Source: CAZSMC01 sp964607755 (lineage in GTDB: Bacteria; Zhuqueibacterota; Zhuqueibacteria; Residuimicrobiales; Krinioviventaceae). From it: a stretch of 41,804 nt of DNA. Where the stretch lies: positions 1-41,804 of the forward strand of contig CAZSMC010000036.1 of the NCBI GenBank assembly GCA_964607755.1, given 5' to 3'. Made by a program: the position numbers and the translations under genes. Shown piece after piece: positions 35,821 through 41,804 of the stretch. How positions within the stretch are numbered: the stretch's first letter is position 1; each line of letters opens with the position of its first letter. The notes under the pieces are model-generated. The model was not told the origin of the DNA, did not search any database, and saw nothing but the letters and a program-made list of their open reading frames with translations.

Positions 35821-37428
35821 TTACTTCTCTTTATCAAAAGTCAATGATGTGTCGCTTTGAATATCATCAAATCCTGTGACATAGAATGAATCAATTGTGT
35901 GATTAATCCCGACTTTGCCAATGGGATGTCTTCCGCCATTATAGTAATTCCTGATAGCAAAACGCGCGCAGGGACGATGTCCGGCAGGATCCAAAATAGC
36001 CAAAGCAATGATATACTCTCCTGATGGTATATGTTCTGATATACAAAATGTTTGATTAACCAGGTTATTCCTCGCGGGAATTATATAGGTATCAGTGGAA
36101 TCATCCCATTGATCCCCGGGCATCCAGTTCCTGATATCAATATCCGTGCATTGCTTTTTCCAAACAGGTTTTTTTGTGCTCGGATCAAGCAGACTGATTT
36201 CAACCGGCCAATTATAATAAATCGGGGATGATCCTGTATTCTCAACCTTGAACGATACTGTAAATTTATTATCTGTATCTATTCTCTTGGGATATGTGAA
36301 TTCTGTAACAACAAAACGGTAGCCCAGCGCTTTCTGCACGATCTCTGCACCTGCGCTTACGCTTGAATCACTCTGACTATATCTTGAAATCCAGCCGAGG
36401 TGGTTTGCATGCAGCTTTCTGATTCTGTCGATAATATAATCCCGGTGAACCGGGTGCGTCAGGGATACATCAGGACTTTCACCCGGTTGAATTTGCACGT
36501 TTCCCCAATTATATGCGACTTCTCCACCGATAACAGCTGTTCTCCACTTTGGCGCGGTATTGTTTATGTGAAATCCACAATATTCCTGATCCTGGTGAGC
36601 AAACGAATCCCAATAATAACCAAAGTTATAGATATGGTCGTTATATGTATTGGGCCACCGGATCATAACCAATTTATTCTGAAAAGAGGAAATGAACTGG
36701 GCGGCCATTGCCTCCTTGATGTCATCCCGCGTGTCCGGTCATTCCATTTCACCCCATTCTCCAACAATCCCCATTTCAATATAGGCGACTCGCGGATCAT
36801 TATCCCAGGCCTGGCCCAACTTTTGAATGAAAGCGATCACTCTCTGTTTGAAATGATCACTGGTAAAATCTCCCGTCGTCATATCGGCAGGCCAACCGCT
36901 TTCAGCCCCAGGCCTCTGCAATTCAACACGGGGAATCATTTTAACATTAATTTCTTCAATGCCGCGCCATTTTTTATCACAATATTTCTTAATTTTATCA
37001 ACACCGTCACTTGCCCTGTTTTCAAGCTGATTCCACCTGAAATACATTTTTACCAATGTACCATATTCATGGTCTATTCTATCCCGGTTTGAATAGATTA
37101 TTTTGGGCCTGAATCCCTTGAGGGGATTCTTGATCGCGTGATCATATTCTTCCGGATAAATTGTCACTAAACTCTGCTGTGTTGCGGAACTTGATCGCGA
37201 GGATTTTTTAAATTCAATGTAATCGAGTATAACTTTTGATCCGGTTTCTGAAAGCGCCTCAATCTTTATCTCGTCACCATGCCGGATTGCAATATTTTTA
37301 GGGACATGCCATTTCTGTTCACTCAGCATATGCCATCCGTCATCCCGGTCTTTGCCTAACCATGCGACAATTTGATTACTGGCGATGGTCATGGTGTAGG
37401 TGTTTTGTCCCGCGCTTTCAGACAGATA
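35821..37428 (-). pseudogene. CBM-tail / DUF4874 / DUF4832 protein interrupted by one TGA
   Basis: Open on the minus strand from the assembly gap to a TGA at 36739-36741. The same frame then continues to 35821. First part: the C-terminal half of a CBM6-like domain ('WHVPKNIAIRHGDEIKIEAL', 'KVILDYIEFKK'), a linker, then DUF4874 ('YDHAIKNPLKGFRPKIIYSN', 'KMIPRVELQRPGAESGWPAD', 'VAYIEMGIVGEWGEME'). After the stop: 'PDTRDDIKEAMAAQF', 'VIGGEVAYNWGNVQIQPGE' and DUF4832. The intact paralogue at 40025-41521 reads straight through the same point (GKWGEQEQP). A single base change (for example TGG to TGA) explains it. Downstream translation could restart at the ATG at 36708 but would give half a barrel. 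The 5' end lies in the gap. Confidence 0.8.
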
Positions 37429-37528
37429 NNNNNNNNNNNNNNNNNNNNNNNNNNNNNNNNNNNNNNNNNNNNNNNNNNNNNNNNNNNNNNNNNNNNNNNN
37501 NNNNNNNNNNNNNNNNNNNNNNNNNNNN
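37429..37528. other. Assembly gap (100 N)
   Basis: Exactly 100 unknown bases, the usual placeholder length, so the true distance and reading frame across it are unknown. It falls inside a CBM6-like domain shared by the sequences on both sides. Confidence 0.98.
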
Positions 37529-39989
37529 AGGTCCAGCGAACGGATCGTCTTCCTCTATTCCGGTCAATCGTGACATAACCGGTTCCGGTAAATCCGGTAA
37601 TATCATTCGATGTTTCATAAAAGTCAAACGTGGCCGCTTCCGCCTCAAGAACAGTGCCACCCTTGGTCGGTTGCATGGAGGGAATTTCAATTTCACCACC
37701 CAGTGTACGGATATCGTGAATCACATAACGATAGGTATCACGCCAATCCACAACTCCCACACGATTGGTCCAAAGCGGATTATGATAATTACTTAGTGCG
37801 ATTGATGCGTAATAGCGCCAGTACAAAACAGTTTGCTGCAGATGTTGAATCGCAGCCTGCTGCTTCTCAGGTTTAAGGGTTTTGCGAAAGAAAGCGAGTT
37901 CTGTTGCAGCTTCTATCTTGTGAGCATAGTATTTTCCCAGGAAAGCGATGGTTCGTATATCATCCAGGATGAGTCGTAATTCTTTATTCCCATGATGCGA
38001 AAGGCCCGTCACCATTTGCAGAGCCTTATCCGCATGTTGTTGGATTTGTTTCGCTGCTTCTAAAGGTGTGGTTCCATTTATTTTCTCGCCGGACAACGTT
38101 TTATGCACATAATCAGAGATGGAGACAAAATCTGTGCTCTCATGGGGTTCAAGGGTGATGAATCGGTTGACATCATGAAATCCAGAAGCCGTTTGCGCTG
38201 GCCCGGAGCGACTCTGACTGGATTCTATGTACCATTGAAAATCCAATGCTCCCCAGTGAAATCCGGTGGTTCTGGGATAAATCATGGAGGCTTCCTGCCA
38301 GGCCGTAAACAGTTTTACCGCGTCTACGTCCGGAAACCGTGCCTGTATGATATGTTGAAAACGTTCATTGCTTACCGTCGGATCATAACCGAGTCGTCCC
38401 CACAGCATCCAATGATACCAGTGTTTATTTATCTCGATTTGACGCGGCGATTCGGGGTGACGAGACAAAAACTCTCGTCCCCAAATATACTGATCCGAGC
38501 CGTAATAATAACCACGAGACACGTCATAGGGAATATTCTGAATAAACTCGCGCACAAAATCCGGCGCGCCCCAGCGAAAATAGTAAATATCATCATTACG
38601 CAGGGTCCAGATGGTTTTTAAGTTACCTTTGCTCTGGATATCCTTGACAAATTCGGGATGATAATGCTGAGTGGTAGAACTGTATACATGGGCCTTGGCG
38701 TATTTGAAACTGAATATAAACTCAACATCGGGATGGTCAATGACCGGTTTGAATTTTTCCGCGACATCCAAAGCCCCTGCCATGTGTTGGCGATGAATAA
38801 AGGTCATCTTGCGTCCCGGTTGCTCTTTCGCGGCGTCCAGTACGCCCCGCGCATAAGTGTCAAAAGCCCAATCTTCTTTTTCTTCAAAGGAGGCGCCATA
38901 CATATTTTCACCGGTTGTTAGACCAATGCCCCTGAGATCGGGATAGGTGAGAAACATCTGTTTGACGCTTTTACGAAAGTAATCCCGGGTAACGGAATTG
39001 TTGATATCATCGGTAATACCATATTTACCATCGATCCCATTGGTGAAAATATTCCAGGTTATAAAATAAAAATCAACATTGCGTGACTTGCCATAGGCCA
39101 TGACCTTGCGCCAGAAAGCGATTTTATCACTAATGGTCATCTTTTTCAAAACCTCAACATTATTGACGATCTCCGGTGCGTCCAGGCCAGTCGCTTCAAG
39201 CGGGTAATGTTCTTTCCAACAGACAGTAGATCGCAGAACATCTGACAATGCAATATCTGGATAGTCAGGCACACGCACAAGCGAAGGAAAGGGATGCAGA
39301 TTCCAACAGGAAATAAAATTGATGCGATAACGTGCGAGTGCGTCAATATACTCGCGCCAGAAATCAAAACTCCACATTTCAGCAATATTATTTTGGGCAG
39401 CATCACCGGCATCGCTGTAACTGGGTGTGCGCACATCCAGCGGAATATTAAACTTTGTGCCGCGCATGGACATATAGGGATTCTGTTTCTGCGGCTTGAC
39501 AGCGTCCATTCCACGGGTCTCAATGATCTCCGCCAGTTCCAACCCCCCATACATCAAGCCGGCGGCATCCTTGCCCAATACATAGATCGTTGTGCCGGCG
39601 GTTGCAATAACAAAGCCTTCTGCAGTTAGATTGGTGTCTGGCTGAATGCCGGCTGCCTTCATTTGAGCAAGCGCTGCCTGATCGGACAACAGTGTTAAAA
39701 CGATCTCTTTACTATCCTTATTGGCGACCGAGGGAAGAGAATGCTCCTCATCTTTGAGCGCCTTTTGAATTTCCGCAGCGGCAAACTCGGCCTGGGGAGA
39801 TTTATACGCTATAACAATGTCAACAGCGGAAATTGTTTGTGCGTCCAGATCAGACTTTTCAATTTCAAAAGTTGGAATTTCAACCATTTCCTCGTAGACG
39901 GTGAATTTGGCAAATAGATTTAATGCGAATATCAGCATTATTAAAAAAATCAATATAAAAAATCCTGGATATCTGCTATTTTCAAACAT
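37529..39989 (-). CDS. Large exported glycosidase with C-terminal CBM6-like domain (3' end in assembly gap)
   Basis: About 820 residues visible from the ATG at 39989 (GGAG 6 bases upstream). An N-terminal hydrophobic anchor is followed by a GH20/GH67/GH84-type N-terminal domain ('SPQAEFAAAEIQKALKDEE', 'GTTIYVLGKDAAGLMYGGLE'). A barrel follows: 'NPYMSMRGTKFNIPLDVRT', 'RYRINFISCWNLHPFPSLV', 'VDFYFITWNIFTN', 'GIGLTTGENMYGASFEEKED', 'TIWTLRNDDIYYFRWGAPDF'. It recalls alpha-glucuronidase-like enzymes, and Glu in 'TTGENM' is a candidate catalytic residue. The end begins a CBM6-type fold ('TVLEAEAATFDFYETSND', 'GFTGTGYVTIDRN') and runs into the gap. Substrate unknown. Confidence 0.8.
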
Positions 39990-40024
39990 CGTTTTCTCCA
40001 TAAATGACATATCTAAAAACACTA

Positions 40025-41521
40025 TTATGGTATATAATATAGACTGCTATCTTTTGCCGGAACATCGAAAACCATATCCTCAGGCAAGGGACCGCCCTGC
40101 CCCTCATTGACAGCCACAATTCCGATGGGATGTCGGCCACCGTTAAAGTACTGGCTCGTGGCAAACCGGAGACTCGGCAGATTGCCGGCCGGATCAAGGA
40201 CGGCAATGGCCAGAATATACCGGCCGGTTGGGAGCTTGACTGTAAAATCGCCGGATACCGTATAGGATTTCGGCGGTGATGCCCAACCCGGGGTTCCATC
40301 TATCCAATTTTTGTTGGGGTGATACTCTGCCCAATTGTCTGCAGGTGACCATTCCGGATCCGTCCATCCCTCGCCCGGCAGCCAGCCGCGAATGTCCACA
40401 TCTTTAAATCTTTGCTTCCACACCACGCTTCGGTCATCAGGATCAAGCAGCGAGACTTCAAGAGGCCAGTCATAGTAAAACGGCGCTGATCCCACGTTCT
40501 TTACATCGAGCGTCACACAAAGAACCCCGTCTGCTACAGAGGGACTGAACGCTGCTTTTTCAAGAATATAGCGGTATCCAAAGGCCTGTTGGATTAAATC
40601 CGCGCCGGCCCGTGCTTCTGCATTTGTGGTATCATAGTCTTCAATCCACCGGAGTTGTGTGCAATGAAGCCAGCGAATTGAATTGATGACAAAGTTGCGG
40701 TGATTTTCTTCGGCAACACTTGCCGTAGGAGTGGCACCAGGTTGAATGTCTGCATTGCCCCAGTTGTAGGCGACCTCTCCGCCGACATAGTTTTTTAAAT
40801 AGCGGCCTTCTTCGGCATTCAGCCGGGCAATGCTGTTACCATGCGGCCACATCTGGTCATAGTGCGCCCACGAGTCCCAGTATACTCCAAACGGTTGCGA
40901 TTGAAATATTTCCCAGTTACGCCGGACGGACACGAGTTTATTTTTGAATGCTTTTGCAACGGCATCGGCAACTAACTTTTGTATTTCATTGGTGGCGAAT
41001 GGTTGTTCTTGCTCACCCCATTTGCCGAATATGCCAAGTTCGACAAATGCGACTCTTGGATCTCTATCCCAAAGAAGTCCCAATCGTTCCACCAGCCGCA
41101 CGACCCGCTGCTGAAACTGCTCGCTCGAATAATCATCGGGTGTCATGTCGGCAGGCCAGTATTTCTGATCACCGCTCCAGTGCAGATAGACTCGTGGAAT
41201 GACCTTGATGTTTCGAGATGAGATATCGCCCCACATTTCATCCGTCACCCGACGAATTTTGTCAATGCCGTCGGATTCATCATTTTCTATCTCGTTCCAT
41301 TTGATATAGGTATGCGCCAGCGTGGCCCATTCATGGTTGTAAATTCCCCGGGTCGTAAAGCCTTTCAAAGGATTTCGCAGGGCTTTGTCATAGGGAGCGG
41401 GCACAACTTCAATTAAACTAGAAGGCTTGTCTTTACCTGATTGCTCACCGATTTTCTGCTCAGAACAAAATGTGAGCGCCAAAATAACAAATGCGGCACA
41501 CATTAAAACAACATATTTCAT
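40025..41521 (-). CDS. DUF4874/DUF4832 lipoprotein, putative glycosidase
   Basis: 498 residues from the ATG at 41521 (AGGAG 8 bases upstream; the frame extends to 41608). Lipoprotein signal MKYVVLMCAAFVILALTFC (Cys19). DUF4874 barrel: 'YDKALRNPLKGFTTRGIYNH', 'HTYIKWNEIENDESDGIDKI', 'KVIPRVYLHWSGDQKYWPAD', 'VAFVELGIFGKWGEQEQP'. DUF4832: 'GGEVAYNWGNADIQPG', 'LDVKNVGSAPFYYDWPLEVS', 'LPTGRYILAIAVLDPAGNLP'. It is the intact paralogue of the interrupted gene at 35821-37428 and serves as its reference. 'ELGIFGKWGE' is the likely active-site strand by analogy. It is upstream of, and probably co-transcribed with, the large glycosidase (35 bp gap). Confidence 0.86.
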   Translation of the reverse strand: MKYVVLMCAAFVILALTFCSEQKIGEQSGKDKPSSLIEVVPAPYDKALRNPLKGFTTRGIYNHEWATLAHTYIKWNEIENDESDGIDKIRRVTDEMWGDISSRNIKVIPRVYLHWSGDQKYWPADMTPDDYSSEQFQQRVVRLVERLGLLWDRDPRVAFVELGIFGKWGEQEQPFATNEIQKLVADAVAKAFKNKLVSVRRNWEIFQSQPFGVYWDSWAHYDQMWPHGNSIARLNAEEGRYLKNYVGGEVAYNWGNADIQPGATPTASVAEENHRNFVINSIRWLHCTQLRWIEDYDTTNAEARAGADLIQQAFGYRYILEKAAFSPSVADGVLCVTLDVKNVGSAPFYYDWPLEVSLLDPDDRSVVWKQRFKDVDIRGWLPGEGWTDPEWSPADNWAEYHPNKNWIDGTPGWASPPKSYTVSGDFTVKLPTGRYILAIAVLDPAGNLPSLRFATSQYFNGGRHPIGIVAVNEGQGGPLPEDMVFDVPAKDSSLYYIP

Positions 41522-41684
41522 TTGGTTTTCTCCTATTTTCAACTGGACCGTCGTACAAATAAACCTTGTGACACGATCAGTCGTATTAAAACGATACTGA
41601 AAACTCACATGTCTGAAGGAGCGTCGGGATCACATCTGAGCCTTGCTCAAAGCTCGAATTTATACCCATGTTTAATATTTTCAA

Positions 41685-41698
41685 GCTGCCATGGCAGC
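41685..41698. terminator. Possible hairpin after the partial sorted protein
   Basis: Perfect palindrome GCTGCCATGGCAGC five bases after the minus-strand stop at 41704, but without a clear U-tract. Could be a weak terminator. Confidence 0.3.
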
Positions 41699-41703
41699 AA
41701 AGT

Positions 41704-41804
41704 TTACTTTTGTAAAATTAATTTCCTGGTTTCTGAGAATTTTCCAACATCTAATCTGTAAAAATACATGCCGCTTGGCAGCCCATCCGGGCGCCAGACA
41801 GCTT
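41704..41804 (-). CDS. C-terminus of a secreted protein with Por-type sorting domain (partial)
   Basis: Enters from the right edge in frame: AVWRPDGLPSGMYFYRLDVG then KFSETRKLILQK and TAA. This is the last third of a type A C-terminal sorting domain ('LPSGMYFYRL', ending in basic residues), like that of the protein at 28838-30496. The rest of the gene is outside the window, so its function is unknown. Confidence 0.82.
   Translation of the reverse strand, partial: AVWRPDGLPSGMYFYRLDVGKFSETRKLILQK

Noticed and set aside
28269..36741. TGA codons inside DUF362 and DUF4832 frames as evidence of TGA recoding to Trp.
   Set aside because: Many intact genes here end in TGA (for example the MNT, DRTGG and PHP genes), and the DUF362 frame has other damage.
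1..41804. CRISPR arrays, tRNA or rRNA genes.
   Set aside because: No regularly spaced repeats, cloverleaf with CCA end or rRNA-like conserved stretches were noticed on reading; a tRNAscan or Infernal run would settle it.

Overview
The window looks like chromosome (or a scaffold; there is a 100-N gap at 37429-37528) of an anaerobic, Gram-negative, polysaccharide-degrading bacterium of the FCB type, most like Calditrichota/KSB1/Ignavibacteria-grade lineages. The reasons are secreted proteins ending in a Por/T9SS-type sorting domain with the NYPNPFNP signature, a TonB-dependent receptor, a hybrid two-component regulator with a Reg_prop sensor, many lipoproteins, and an NAD-linked [FeFe]-hydrogenase. 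The lineage is an inference from these families; no rRNA or marker gene is present.

Layout. 1-5.2 kb: a lipoprotein (+), then a Gfo/Idh/MocA-like lipoprotein and a Tat-exported sugar isomerase/epimerase-like protein (-), and a GT39-like membrane glycosyltransferase (-). 5.2-12.9 kb: a plus-strand hydrogenase locus. It starts with debris of a second hydrogenase operon (5' end of a nuoE-like gene joined to the 3' end of an hydA-like gene). Then come an internally deleted [FeFe]-hydrogenase-like sensor kinase, a DRTGG protein, a PHP protein, a small HATPase, a 2Fe-2S ferredoxin and intact NuoE-like, NuoF-like and HydA genes, closed by two terminators. 13-19 kb: alkaline phosphatase, thiamine pyrophosphokinase, a lipoprotein, an MNT/HEPN pair, a DUF6544-like remnant and an MsrB-MsrA fusion. 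19-41.8 kb: a minus-strand carbohydrate-utilisation region. It holds a GH31 enzyme, a 1385-residue hybrid regulator, a damaged RelE/RHH toxin-antitoxin pair, three DUF4832-type proteins (one interrupted), a decayed DUF362 gene, a beta-helix protein with a sorting domain, a TonB receptor, a GH27-like enzyme, a large glycosidase ending in a CBM6-like domain at the assembly gap, and the tail of another sorted protein.

How it fits together. The hydrogenase genes encode NAD(H)-linked hydrogen metabolism, preceded by a putative hydrogen/redox-sensing module. The right half resembles a polysaccharide utilisation locus: outer-membrane import, several secreted or periplasmic glycosidases and a glycan-sensing regulator, but no SusD is visible.

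The most notable signal is a set of damaged or chimeric genes. There are three joins of two gene pieces at internal deletions (two in the hydrogenase locus, one in DUF362), a frameshifted toxin, a single TGA inside a DUF4874/DUF4832 gene and a 5'-truncated fragment. Either this genome is eroding through short-homology deletions, or the assembly contains misjoins; read mapping across the named junctions would decide.
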